In this document: in pieces, positions 1-14,100 of the stretch
Position numbering within the stretch: position 1 is the stretch's first letter
Layout: each line of letters starts with the position of its first letter
NCBI GenBank assembly: GCA_023159155.1
Contig: JAJNNX010000003.1
Coordinates: forward strand, 1,612,001-1,676,000
From: Ustulina deusta
Taxonomy: Eukaryota; Ascomycota; Sordariomycetes; Xylariales; Xylariaceae
DNA: 64,000 nt
Reading direction: 5' to 3'
Notes under the pieces: generated by a model
What the model was told of the DNA's origin: nothing
Database searches by the model: none
The model's input: only the letters and a program-made list of their open reading frames with translations
Made by a program: the position numbers and the translations under genes

Positions 1-1484
1 CCGGAATTGTGCGAAGAAGCTTAAAGCGTAGGGATGCATATGTAAGTAGGCATGTTATATTATTAAACACGGCCATAGGAACTGATGAAAGGCGTGCTGG
101 GCTGCTCTCCGTCATGGGTGGCTCACCTCGCCTAGGCAGCAACACGGAGATGGCTTGAAGGAGTGGTTTAGCCCCCAGACCTCTCGCTAAACGCAAAAGA
201 GTTCCAGGTCAGGTCATTGCAATCGAGTTCAAGAGATGAGAAGCGCGGAAGTTGGAAGTGGAGGACTTCCCGGACTTGTGGTTTTGCTCGGAACAGTACC
301 CGGTCTCACCGGAAGTAAGCGGCGATAAAATTTGTGTGCTGACCTTCCACTCAAGTGCTATACCTACTACCAATTACCGGCCATTGGTCGGGGAGTAATC
401 GGGGCATCAAACTCCGTGCTTCTAGGTACCGGTATGTAGTGAAGTGGGTTCCCCTCTAACTTGGTCCGCTCAGCTGCCTACTACTGTAGTGTACACTAAA
501 GGTAGTTCTGCTAGGTACATCCGTACTTGTAGGTGGTTCCTGGGAAACGACGCAGGTAGTACGCAGTAGGCAGTTGTTTCGGAGAGGTCCTCCAGTATAT
601 ACATGTGCCTACGTAAGCTTACCATTATTCAGACTCCTAGACCCAAAAACTCAGAAAGATGCAGTAGCCACTAGGGACCTATAACAGCGCCAATTAACAC
701 CACATCAATATAATCCATGCTACAAAGAAAGCTACCTATCGCGGCTTACCTATTAAACTTTGGTTAGCATTGACTATTGTTGCCCTCTGGCCTACCTAAG
801 TACATAGGTAGGTAGTATACTAGGTACATGTAGGTATAGGTATTTGCAAACAGCGAAGTGGACCCATTGAATGGGGTAAGACTGGAGCTCCACACACTGG
901 CAGAATGCCTAATTGTGGGATAAATACATATGTACCCGGCCCGTTCTTACCTAGGTATACTTCGCCTCTCATGGTATTTTGTTACATCAAGTCATACCAC
1001 TCAGAGGATACACATCAACAACCAAATATCAATGTGATTAGCTTTAGGTATTTAACAAATGTTATAACAATTATAACTACCCATTATTATAATAGAGCCT
1101 TACGCTTAACTAGATTACCTAGGTAGGTAGGTACCTAGTATAGATAGCGTAATAGCCCTTTACAGAAAAAGATCAGTGCTACTAAAACTAGCTTAGCTTA
1201 TATTATTACGCCATAATACATGGGGCGCTAAACTCATCGTGGAGGAAGCTTGGTCCACACCTGAACGCATTGAGTAATGACCGAGGTTCGATTCACATGT
1301 GCGCGAGCGTTGTTGCTTCAACCTGACATCTCAAGCCGAACAGCGTCCTCGTGGGTCGAAATACCAGAATACAAGAACCTGCAAACCTCCTTTTCTGTTA
1401 CCAATACGTTCCAAGATCCCCTCAACATAGCCATCGGTTAAATCGGACGACATCATCTGTCCTTCCTACGAACACTTTACCAAA
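1..1484. other. Intergenic sequence, left edge
   Basis: No gene could be supported on either strand. The open frames are short and have no recognisable family. The stretch is AT-rich around 1000-1110 and holds several AGGTAGGTA-type motif copies (about 795-840 and 1117-1138). The part next to position 1485 should contain the promoter of the sterol carrier gene. Confidence 0.6.
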
Positions 1485-2004
1485 ATGGGTTTCGCCAATG
1501 GTGAGTTTCCGTCCAGAAATTCTCTTGTTCAGAGGTGCGAGGCATAAACCGCAAGGACTGACGTGAGGGTGACAGCCAAGTTCCCTGCGTCGGCAGCGTT
1601 CGACGTTATCGACAGCGCCCTCAATACCAGCGAAGCCGACCGAAAAGATGCTATCAAGCAAGGCAATGGTGTCTATGCTTTCATACTGAAGAACAAGGCT
1701 GGTGAGACAGAGAGCTGGCATATCGATCTGAAGGAGAAGGGCACTGTGGGTACCGGCGCGGGAAGCAAGCCGAACGGTGAGATGGTGTTGTGCCGCTCCG
1801 CAGATGATACGCGCCTAGGCTAACGCGCTACCAACCGCAGTGACTCTCTCGCTTTCCGACGAGGATTTTGGTAAACTCGTTGCCGGACAAGCCAATGCCC
1901 AGCGATTGTTCATGTCCGGGAAACTGAAGGTCAAGGGCGACGTGATGAAGGCTACCAAGCTCGATCCTATAATGAAGAAGGCTCAGACTAAGGCTAAGCT
2001 ATAA
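1485..2004 (+). CDS. SCP2-domain sterol/lipid carrier protein, peroxisomal
   Basis: Three coding exons, 1485-1500, 1576-1776 and 1841-2004, give 126 aa. Both introns (75 and 64 nt) have GTGAG donors, CTGAC or CTAAC branch sites and CAG acceptors, and the phases agree. The product is a single SCP2 fold: an N-terminal KFPASAAFDVID segment, a central FILKNKAG..W.IDLKEKG strand pair, a DxDFxKLVAGQANAQ motif, and MSGKLKVKGD near the end. It ends in AKL, a variant type-1 peroxisomal targeting signal. Fungal proteins of this size bind and transfer sterols or acyl-CoA in peroxisomes. The first coding exon is only 16 nt. It is chosen because it is the only nearby ATG that joins in phase and restores the expected N-terminus. 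Family assignment is firm; the substrate is not known. Confidence 0.92.
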
Positions 2005-3401
2005 CGTGCCTGGTTCCGTTGTCAGGATTCTCGGGTCGCATTGGCCAAAAGTAGGCTGGGTTAGCAGTACTCTACTCTACCAATCCGCGTAAATTCTGTT
2101 TAGTCATATGTTCAATACGTATACCACGTTTTGGCTTGTACACTATGGCCTTCGAGCATCACCAATCTCTCATTGTTCTATGCGGTGGTCGGAGTAAGCA
2201 ATGACAATGTAACCTCTGCAGCTCATCTTGATTGGGCTTTCGTTGTGTGCCTGATTTTGCGCTTGTTGAGTTTGTGGGTATCTTACCTCAGACGCTGAAC
2301 AACGTTGGAGACAAATTCACATGTACTTGTATCATCGTCATCATCGTCATCGTTGCAGCCTAAAACTTGAGAATGCAATTGTAGGTTACCCGTCAACTCG
2401 GCATCTCGGCGTAAATGTGCAACCTACCGGTATACTACTGCATGAGTGCATGACCACAGTTCGCCGGGATACCTATCTGATTATACCACTGTGTACAGCC
2501 TGCACAGGTTATGGCATTCGACTATACACTATTTAGATACACCACGGACATATATGTCCATACTTAAACTGCAAGGCGATGGAATAATAGACTGCGGTTC
2601 GGTACTTAGGTACATATCTAGTCCGGAAACAGACTAGGAAGGCCCACATCCACGTGCAGACTGAGATCATTTACTTACGTAAGGCATCTGCCTAGCATTG
2701 TACGTACATTGATCTACCTAGGTACTTAGGTACAGTGGGTAAAAACATGAGCAGCGAGAATTGAAGACGTGAGTCGCCCTTGTCTCTCTTTGTTTTTGCA
2801 GATTCCCCACGCGTCTCGAGCCCCACATGCCCTCTATTCTCCACCTACCTACATTGTATTGAAGTAACTTGTTTGCAACTGCCCTGCTGACATCTGATGG
2901 CCCCCATTACCTGGGCTTTGCCAGCTGTTCTCTCCTGCTCAAGCCAATACCCAAGCTAAACCCATCACGCTTTTTTTTCCCCTTTGATGCGGCCCAAAAA
3001 ATACTGCCTGTTGAGACTCGGTTCAAGACCAGAAAGCAATTTGGCGAAGCAGTCAATTGTCCATCGACGTCTCCCTTCGTCATCCACAGCGCGTGCATTG
3101 TATCCTTCCAGTCTTCTTCTGTCGACCATTCGCCTCTCTGCGAAGCGTGCCTTTCGGGCATTCTTCCGCGCTACAACGTCCAGTTGTTTTCATTTCATTT
3201 CAGGCCATTCCCTCCCTTGCCTCCGCCTCCATCCACATCGACACCCTTCTCTCCCTAACCGCCGCCTTCGACTCGACGCGCGCTCTATCATCTCATCATC
3301 TCATCGTCCCTACACACACGCGCACACATATATAGCCTCGCGTCGAAAATCCCCCGTCCACACGTCTATCGCTCTCGCACTCCTGCCTCATCCAGCCCAC
3401 C
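2005..3401. other. Intergenic spacer: SCP2 3' end and NUP2 promoter
   Basis: No coding sequence is supported. A trinucleotide-like CATCGT run lies near 2333-2355, and AGGTACTTAGGTAC motif copies occur near 2600 and 2716-2735. From about 2950 to 3400 the + strand becomes pyrimidine-rich and loses in-frame continuity, as expected of a fungal promoter and 5' UTR. Confidence 0.6.
3329..3334 (+). promoter_or_regulatory. TATA-like element upstream of NUP2
   Basis: TATATA lies 68 nt upstream of the NUP2 ATG, inside a pyrimidine-rich leader. If used, it would give a short 5' UTR. This rests on sequence match and position only. Confidence 0.3.
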
Positions 3402-6400
3402 ATGAGTTTCAACAGCACCCCGTACAAGTCGCGCCCAGCGCCGGGCCAGCTGGGTTCGACACCTTTCCGTTCCGCCTCGGCGAATAAATTCCGATCTTCC
3501 CTCGTCCCTACGAGCAGACCATCGCCCGCCCGCTCCCCCATCCCGTCATCCAAGCTCACCAAGACCTCGACCAGCGCTCGTGATCTCTTCCGCACATCCA
3601 CCCCGCGTCCCCAGCGCACCACAGAGTTTGCCCCAGATCTTCCTGCCGAGGCGACTCGCCCGCCCCCGAGCGTGCGCAAGTTTGCTCCTCGCAAGAGTGT
3701 ATCGAATGGCATGTCTAACACTGCTTCTATTGATCATTTCAAGATGAGGATACCCTCTCCTGATCCCGATCTTACAGGGCAAGCTCTGGCCAAGGCAGTC
3801 CCAGACGACCCAAACCGCACAGGCTCTATTTACGCTGACCAATTCCTCGCCCACAAATGTCCATCGCACTTTGATGAGCTTCAACGCCGCCAGTTCTTTT
3901 GTATTCTTGATCTACGTAGACTCAAGTATACCGCCGACGAAATCTTCACCAAGAAGGACTGGAAGCTGAATATTTTGAACTTCGCGAAGGAGTATGAAAA
4001 AAGCCGAGGTCTAATAATGCTGCGTTATGGCCTGTACGAGTTTAAGAGTGTCAAACCGTCGAGCGAAGTGTTGAAGAAATGGAGGGTAGCTCATGGTCTA
4101 CTCCCGGGGCCGCAAGATGACCACTTCTCAAGCCCAAATGGTCCAAGGGCAGACCCTTCTGGGTCGACGAAGCGGAAGGCGGAGGAAGACCTTACGCCCA
4201 GGGACAACACTTTGATGGCATCAACCGTCAACCAAAATAAGCGTCGCAACCTCGCCCAGGATGCTGATGACCCCGTCCTCGCTAGGCCTGCACCATTCAA
4301 GAGCAAACGCAAAGCAGACGAGACAGAAGAAGTAGATGAGAACAAGCCGAATAAACAGCTGAAATCTACCCCTTCCGCAGCAACGTCTTTGCTTGAAAGT
4401 ATTCTCAACAAGACACGGAATGGCGGGGCTTCGCCCTCGAAACAGACTTCTCAGCCCTCGCCACTCTTCGGTATCTCTAAGGCAAAGGGCTCTCAGGATT
4501 CGAAATTTGCCACTAAGGCCAATCCATTCGAGCCAACAAGCAGCAGCTTGTTCCCTAGCCCTGCGAAGATGAACAATATCGGCACCCCCTCTGGATCAGT
4601 GCTTGCGGGTAACAACATTGAGCCAATACCCACCACCAATTCAAGAAATATCTTTAGCTACTTTTCGGGAAGCTCTTCCAGCAGTAGCGGAAACGAAAAT
4701 GACAATGCTGATGACCATGAGAGCGACTCCGAACCTGAGCACGACTCAGAAGAACCGGGCGCAAGCGCCGCCGCCAGTACTGGCACAAGTACTCCACCTG
4801 TACAAAACGGATCTCTGTTTGGCGCTGGCAAGAAGACAAGCAATACTTTTGGCGAGCTATCAAAGCCCGCTGACCAGACTGCAAGGGGTGGCCTATTCGG
4901 GCGCGTTCAAATGGGGGCTAACGGCCAACCAGTTCGAGCGAACCCTAGTCCGGATGAAAAGCAAGAAAGCTCTCTGAATCGGCTTTCGGCGGCTGATCAG
5001 CCGCAGACACATACACCAGCCAAACAACCAGGCGACTACACATTCAACCCGGCGACTACGCCAATATCCTTCGGGCAATCAACACCCGATGTGTCAAAGT
5101 CATCCGGCACTACAGACATAGGACCTGGTGCAGCGTCCGACTCTTCTGACCCTAAGAAACCTGCCTCTATCTTTGGAGTCAGTAGTCAACCTAGTTCCGG
5201 GTTCAAGCTCAACGCTCCAAGTTCGTTTGCATTGTCGGGTTCAACAAAACCCCAATCATCGGAAGCAACCGTTTCCATTTTCGCTCCTCAGAAGCCTGCT
5301 TCTACATCTACCGGCATTTTCGGCGCTACTCCTACTAGCTCGGTAGTCGAGTCGCCGTCCGGAGGTGATGCGTCTCCTGCTCCTACGAGTATCTTCGGTG
5401 CTACTCCTTCTAACTCAAAAGCCAAGCGCGCATTCGGGGGTGATGAGCAGACACCTGAAGCGTATTCCGCCACTAAGAAGCAAGCTGTCAGCATTTTTGA
5501 CAAACCAGCAACAAGTGCCTCTATTAGCTCTGTGACTAAATCACTTGACAACAAGGTAGACGATAAGGCTACCTCGAGTACCCCCGCCGTCAAAGACCAG
5601 ACGCCGAGCATTTTCGCCAAGTCATTCATTGCAGAAAGTGCAGCTCGGGCTAAGGAATTGTCTAGCAGCTTCGAAACATCTTCAAACCTCTTCAGTCGCA
5701 GCTCAAACCCGTTATTTGGTGCGAAGGATGAGAAGGATGAGAAGGCTGTTTCCAGTGTCCCCGCGACTAAAGACCAAGTGCCGAGCATTTTCGCGAAGTC
5801 GTTCATTGCAGAAAGTGTAGCTCAGGCCAAGAAGGCATTACCTGATAGCTCGAAAGTGGCCTCAGATCTCTTCAGCCGTAGCTCAAACCCACTGTTTAGT
5901 GCTGGGAAGGCTAATGGTACTACTTCCAACGACACCAAGTCCATTTTTGATCAGCCGAAGAAACAGCCCTCCGCAGACCCAGCCTCCAACAATGAAAAGC
6001 TACAGACACCAAACGACAGCAACAAAGAGAACACGGGATCTCCTCTGGGGTTCAAGGCTCTTGCGCCCTCCACAGCAACATCATCGATTTTTGCCACACA
6101 TGGTGTCTCCAACCTAGCTGGTCCTTCGTCAACGTTGTTTGGGGCAAAGACACAAGAGGAACCTACCAAACCCGTGTCGAGCATTTTTGGCAGCACTTCA
6201 ACGGCAAATAGCACCATGTTCAGCTTTGGGTCCCAGCCGAATTCAAGCTCGAACACCCAATCGACATCGATGACCTTTGGCGCCGGCGCTACTCCCAGCC
6301 CAGCTGTTTCCTTCGGCGCCTCGACCTCTCAACCAAATGCAAACAAGGTCGGCTTCCCGTTTGGAAGTCCAGCGCCCAGCGCAAGCTCCACCCCGTTTAC

Positions 6401-7356
6401 GTTTGGTCAGAGCTCGTCGTCCACATCTGGCTTCACCTTTACTGCAGGGGCAGACAAGCAAACAGTAAACAATCCATTCACAGCATTACAACCTAGCTCG
6501 CAACCGTCAGCGCCCGTTTTCGGGGGAAATTCAACCACAGCAGCACCGTCTTCTAGTTTCAACTTCAGTTTTGGCCAACAACCATCGTCTACCCCCAAGG
6601 CGACGGCGTCTTCCCAGAGTGTCGGCATATTTGGAGGCTCCGCGAAGACCAATGGTGCTCTGAGCTTCAGTTTTACAGCGGGCCAGAATAGTCAGACCTC
6701 GTCGGATACCAAGTTTTCAAAGCCGGCAGCACTAATGAACCCATCCGGCCATCTACAAGCCAGTGGTGATGGATCTACACGTGCCAGTAAGCCGCTTCTT
6801 AAGCCGTTTCTGCGTCACAGGCCACAGTGTCACAAAAACTGATCAGCATGCAGATTCCCCATTTCCGGCGCCGTCTAGTATGGGGACAACCCCCGTGAAC
6901 GGGACGCCTGAGCCTCAGGCCCTTCATGAGGACGGAGAAGAGACCCCGCAAGAGCAGATTTCGCTCACCGAGGGCGGGCCGGGCGAGGAAGATGAGACTA
7001 TTCTTCACGAAGTTCGGGCTAAGGCGATCAAGTATATCCCGGTGCAGAAAGGGGACGAAGACCAGGACAAGTCACCATGGTCTACTCGAGGCGTAGGGCC
7101 CCTTCGTGTTCTCAAGAATAAATCGACTGGAGCGGTGCGCATGCTACTACGGGCGGAGCCGAGAGGACATATTGCCCTGAACAAGACGGTCCTCCCTGAC
7201 GTGGAATACACGCCTAAGCTGAAGACGGTCAACTTTGTAGCCGCCGATGACAGCGGGTCGAGCCTGGAGACGTGGGTCCTGCAAGTTAAGACGGTCAACC
7301 TTGCAATCGAATTGGCAGGTGTGCTGGAAGCCAATAAAATCGCCAACAAGAAGTGA
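3402..7356 (+). CDS. NUP2: Nup2-type FG nucleoporin with C-terminal Ran-binding domain
   Basis: Two exons, 3402-6786 and 6854-7356, encode 1295 aa. The intron has a GTAAGC donor and a CTGAT branch site close to the GCAG acceptor; a nearer acceptor at 6820 would make an intron of only 34 nt. Residues 1-100 are Ser/Pro/Arg-rich. Residues about 110-235 form a conserved folded segment (IDHFKMRIP ... FDELQRRQFFCILD ... LKKWRVAHGL). Residues about 330-1125 are low-complexity with many SIFG, LFG, TFG and FSFG repeats. Residues about 1174-1292 form a RanBP1-like domain (ILHEVRAKAIKYIP ... GVGPLRVLKNK ... GHIALNKTVL). This order is that of fungal Nup2, a mobile nuclear-basket nucleoporin that binds Ran and importin-alpha and, in Aspergillus, moves to chromatin in mitosis. 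A duplicated module of about 50 aa sits at residues 728-837. Confidence 0.92.
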
Positions 7357-8157
7357 GAGAGGCGCCGTGGGCGGCGGGCCTGTTACACTGCGTATTATTC
7401 CGAGAATATGCAAGTGTGTATAAGCGAGGAGACGCCGATATTGGAGATGTCGTTTCGCATCTGTATTTGTACATCGAAATTCTGTCCAGCGGGAATATGG
7501 CATAAGAAGGATAACGATGGAGTTTTTTGCATTCAAAGGCGGAGTATTGGTTGGTCTCTTGTGGATTACGTTGTTATAGCTTCTCTCGGCTATCATAGGC
7601 ATGGTATATGTTGCTCGCTCGCTCGCTCACTCACTCGAAAGTGCAGCGGCAGGGTGCATGGGAGCACAATACATGATAGTATATTTCAAGCCCAGATTGT
7701 CTTGATCTATCATGGTACGTACCAGGGATGTCTACAGTCGATATGGAGGAATAATACTAGATGGACGTAGACGTGGATTACAGCGAGCGGGATTGGGCAT
7801 GATTGGGCACGGTTAGCCAATGAGCACGTCCGTTTCCGCTTCAGTGTTACCGAATAGAGGTAGTTTAATATACCTGGAGTATGGTTGTTTGCTACCTTAT
7901 GCAGTACCTATACCCACCGCAAAATTTTCATGGGCATTGTTAGCCGCCTCAGCGCCCCCCCCCCCCCACGCATGCAGTGCGGGCTTCAAAAAAGTAAAAA
8001 GCTGTGTTTCATGGTTGCCATGCAAACTTTACAACCCCTCCGTCGACGTCTTCCCCTGCTACCCTTCGCGTCCCTCACTCAACGACCAACAGCAGCAGCT
8101 CAACCACGCCCTGCTACCCCGGCTCGTCGTCGGATCAATAAAACTGCCAGTTCTAGG
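7357..8157. other. Spacer between NUP2 and spermidine synthase
   Basis: Holds the NUP2 3' end and the spermidine synthase promoter and leader. Visible elements are a GCTC/ACTC run near 7614-7636, a C13 tract at 7955-7967, and a pyrimidine-rich leader from 8030. In-frame upstream ATGs at 8011 and 8020 are discussed under findings. No separate gene is supported. Confidence 0.6.
7955..7967 (+). repeat. C13 homopolymer in the spermidine synthase promoter
   Basis: Thirteen consecutive C residues lie about 190 nt upstream of the chosen start codon. On the opposite strand this is a G13 tract. Confidence 0.9.
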
Positions 8158-10019
<1,862 letters not shown>

Positions 10020-10048
10020 AGGCAGAGGGAAAGAAAAGGCAATAAAAT

Positions 10049-10070
10049 GGGGGGGAGGGGGGGGGGGGGG
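10049..10070 (+). repeat. G7-A-G14 tract in the SPE3 3' UTR
   Basis: A near-pure guanine run begins 30 nt after the spermidine synthase stop codon and directly follows an AATAAA hexamer. It could form G-quadruplexes if transcribed. Confidence 0.9.
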
Positions 10071-10781
10071 ATGAAGACATAGAGAGGGTTAAAAAAAAAA
10101 GAGGAGCGTCTGCTGATTCCTAGTCTGGTCGAGATGATAACTGCAGTAACCCAACGAGGATACAAACAACAACTACTGCATATCGGGTTATGAGGGGGAA
10201 ACGACAGAGTAAAAGGCAAACTAGAATCAGTGAAGACGACGGTAAACGGCTTTCTCAGGAGCAGTAGTTAGACCAACAAAATACCACTCATAGGTTACAA
10301 GCCCCATAAATTTGATTCCGTTAATAATACAGAAGAGAGAGAGATAAGTAGCAGTTGCCAGATTAAAGTAGTGCAATTAATTTGGCAGAAGCATTCGTAC
10401 AAGCAGATACATACGCGTAAGACTCTATTCACATATCGAGGAGGTACCGAGATCCTCACGGTTGTTTTCGATGCTGGGGGACAGGGCCACGCGAGTAAGT
10501 GGATCGTATATGTCAATATGTGAGTAAGTCCCCTAAGACGGGATCGCTGGGATTTGCGACAGGATCACGAGCACAAATACTGTATTGTGTGTACGAAGTC
10601 TTCAAAGGAAGAGATAAAAGGGGCCAGTGACTCGAGTAGCAACAGTTTCATTTGTGGGCTGGGCATTGTATAAGTATATATCGTCTCTCCCAATCCTTCC
10701 CCCTCTCTTGTGCTCTTACGCTGCGGGGAATATAGGTAGAAGAAACATTGTGGATAATCGTAGACAAGGTCATGAAACCAA

Positions 10782-10805
10782 ACACACACACACACACACA
10801 CACAC
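10782..10805 (+). repeat. (AC)n microsatellite
   Basis: About twelve AC dinucleotides in the convergent spacer, not overlapping any coding exon. Confidence 0.95.
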
Positions 10806-11181
10806 CTAAACCAACCCGATTAGTTCTTGCCATCGGGCCTTCCTTCCCCGTCTCACACGCATCATTCTTCAAGAAAAAAGGGAAAATCAGGAGAAAGAGG
10901 GGAAAGGAAATAGTTAACCCATAATTAATGGTGGCGTCATTCGTCATTCGTCATCAAGTCGTGAAGTAACATGCTCTCTAATGCCAACCACAACAACAAC
11001 AACCAAAGAAAAACAAAAACAAACAAAAAAAGAGAGGGAGAGGAAACGTAATTGCAAATCTGAGAAACGAGAGAGAAAAAAATGAGCAACGACAAACTCG
11101 AAAGGTCATGATCACTATGATAAAATAAATCCTCAAGGAGGATGGAAAACGTGTAGAGAAACAAAAGAACCCCAGTCGACC

Positions 11182-14100
11182 CTACCGCCTAAATCCATCT
11201 TGCAACATATGACCCAAGGTACCGAGAAAACCCTGCTGTCCCTGAAGCAAGCCACCGAGCGTTTGCGCGAGCTGCGCTGCCCCCAGATGCTCGTCTATTG
11301 GAAATGTCGCCCACTCGCCGCGCATGCTTAGGTCTCCGGGATATTGTGGTCGATACTCGAATCCACCGTAGCTTGAGCGGGGGCGGTGCAAAGTTCGGTC
11401 ACGTGGATCTAGCGGTTTGCCGGAAGAATCAAAGCGGTCGGGTAAGTCCACAACATCATTATCGTCCGAGGAGTTTGGCGAAACACTGCGCAGTGTGCGG
11501 TCCCGGTGGTTTTGAGCTAGACGATTGGAGGAGGGTTCTGAGGATGAACGTGTCCTTGGGTACGAGTTCCTTGACCTCCTGTTCTCTGTATGCCTCGAGA
11601 TGTCCACGTTGTCCGTAGCGTCCGAAGGTGTTTCCTTGGTCGCTCTACGGTGTCGCTGCAGAATTCGTGATGATTCGGGTGAGAGAGCACGGAAATGTAC
11701 CCTAGGAGTTGTTTGAGGCGTTGGTGGCCGCCTAGACTCAACCCTTACACCATCTTCAACCTGTTAGTATCTAAAACTTGAACTGTTGCAGCCATGTATC
11801 GTATAGAGTCACGCGAATGGCAGCACATTCAAGGAGACGCACCCTGCTTAGTAGTCGCGCTCCCGGAGATATCGGGATGGGTACGGCTGACATCGATGTT
11901 TGGAACTTGACTCACGTTTTCTGGACCGGGATGGTGACCCGGACCTCCCGGAGGTGGAAAATATGATGCTGATGCTGGGGGTGGCCCCGGGGGCGGAGGA
12001 GGCAAATTAGCATAATCCTGAGGATTGTAGGGAGGATACGGGTTATGCAAGTTCGCGGTCGACTGGTTTGGGTGATTGGTGAAGCCACCGGGACCGGCGG
12101 GCGGTGGGGCTAGATTGGCAGGCGGGAAACCTCCGGAGGCATGGGGAGGAGACGGGGGCGGAGCTTCGATATCGTAACCAGGGTAGTAGGTATTCCCGGC
12201 GGCTGCTTCCTCGTAACCTGGCTATTGTCAGCTTATTCGCTGTCGGATTTTGGTAGAGGCACCTATCGCCTACGTCTTCGCTCGCGATCTCGTGATCGTC
12301 GGTCACGAGCCCTGTCACTCCTATCTCGCGACCTGGACTGCCCCACGCTCCTCTCTTGGCTCGGCCTCTCGCCTCGCTCTTTGCTCTTTTGATGATCCGA
12401 ATACTTCTTAATTCCTACCGCGGCGGCGGCGGTCCCCAAACCCGCAGCTGCTATATCGCGCAACGTACTCCTGCTCCGTTTCTTTCGAATTTCTCCGTCA
12501 GAGGCCGATGATGATCGATGTTGCTGTCGGTGCTTATGTCGGCGCCTCCTAGGTTCTTCGGAGGCTGACTCGTAGGGTTCGAGGGGCTCGCTGCCATACT
12601 GAACGTCAGGAACGCGAACCAGGCCTAATTCTTTATCAGCCGTGGGGTCTTGTGGGCGGTGGTGGCGACCAAGAGACCTAGATCTAGATCGGCTCCTTGA
12701 AATGCTGCGATCTCTACTGTAGTGTTCGTCATCAGATGCTGCACGATTCTCACGGTCTTTCTTATCCTTGTGGCGCTCCCAGAGCTTAGTAGCGGCGGCG
12801 CCAGTCAAACCCGCGGCGGCAATTTCAGCACCTGTTCCCGTAATTAGGATCGTGTATATTCGGAGACGCATTCTAATAACTTGCCTGTCCTTAAGCGCGA
12901 TTTCGAACGTGATTTCCCACGAGACTTAGACCTATAATGGTGAACCAAGCCAGCAAGGGCACTGCGGAGACTAGTCAGCATCAGAGTATCATGGGATAAG
13001 GAGGGAAGAGAGCGTCCATGGTTAGAAGGGCGCGATGCTGAGATGGGGTATATACTTACGCAGTAGCTGCGCCTGCTTTAGCTACGTTGGACTTGCTACG
13101 ACTGCGACCACGGCGTGAACTGCTTCGGGATAGAGAGTAGTCATCAGTGGAATGGCGGCGTCGGGCACGGCCGCGGTGCGCCTCTTCTTTCTCGACCTTG
13201 TTGCTTTGCATGTATTTTAGGCCACCAGCAACGGCGAGGGCAGCAGCACCCTGCTCAGCAGTTAGTCACGTCGGAGCCGTTGACTGGTACGGGCACTCAC
13301 GATAGCTAAGCCGGTAGCAAGGCGACTCCGCGACTTACTCCTACTCCGACTCCGACTCCGATAGCGGTGTCGATCGTAATCGCCATAGTCGTATTCATCA
13401 TGCCTATCCTCGTAGGCACTTCTCGCTCGGCGAATGGCTTCAGTGCCGAGCGCGCCTAGGGCAGCGCCAGCGAGGACTTTTCGTCCTTTGTGGTCATGAT
13501 GCTCGCCGTCTTTGCCCCGGCGACTGCCAACGAGGGCACCGAGGCCGGCTCCAGCAAGCGCACCTTCAGCAATATGGCGCTTCTTATGATGATCAGAGCT
13601 GGAGCTTCGATCACGCCGGATGACGGTTCTCTTGATGTAATAATCCTCATCGTACGTGTCTTTCTCATAGCGTCTATCATCATGCCGTCGGTAGTAGTCA
13701 TCATCCCGTCTTGGCTCGCGATTTTCTTCGCGGAAGACGATGATGGCTGGATCGGCGCGCGGGACAATGACGGGTGCAGGAGCAGGTGCCTCGTGTACAA
13801 TGACCTTCTGGTCTGGCATCTTTTGGCGAATCACGATGGGCGCTTGTGGAGGGTCAGGTGCTGAGTAGTATTCGATCTCTCTATGATAACGCTCAACCTC
13901 AGCATCCCGAGGGTCTCTTTCCTCGACGTATCGGCGCTCGATCTTGACGTCTCGCTCCTTATAATCGCGGGGATCATCGTGGTGATGGTGATGCTTGTCT
14001 TTATGAAAATCTAGGCTTTTCTCCTTTACCTTCAGATCGCCATCCGAGTCTCGGCGAATGACACGTTTCTCGAGACGCACGTCGGTCTCATGATCGTCCC

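Larger units (their letters stand above)
10020..11181. other. Convergent spacer between SPE3 and the DUF3824 gene
   Basis: Both neighbours end here. The spacer is purine-rich on the + strand and holds an AATAAA at 10041-10046, a G7-A-G14 run at 10049-10070, and a CA dinucleotide array at 10782-10805. No coding sequence is supported. Confidence 0.65.

Noticed and set aside
6787..6820. Alternative acceptor in NUP2 at 6820
   Set aside because: It is in phase but would make a 34-nt intron without room for a branch site. The acceptor at 6853 has a CTGAT branch upstream.
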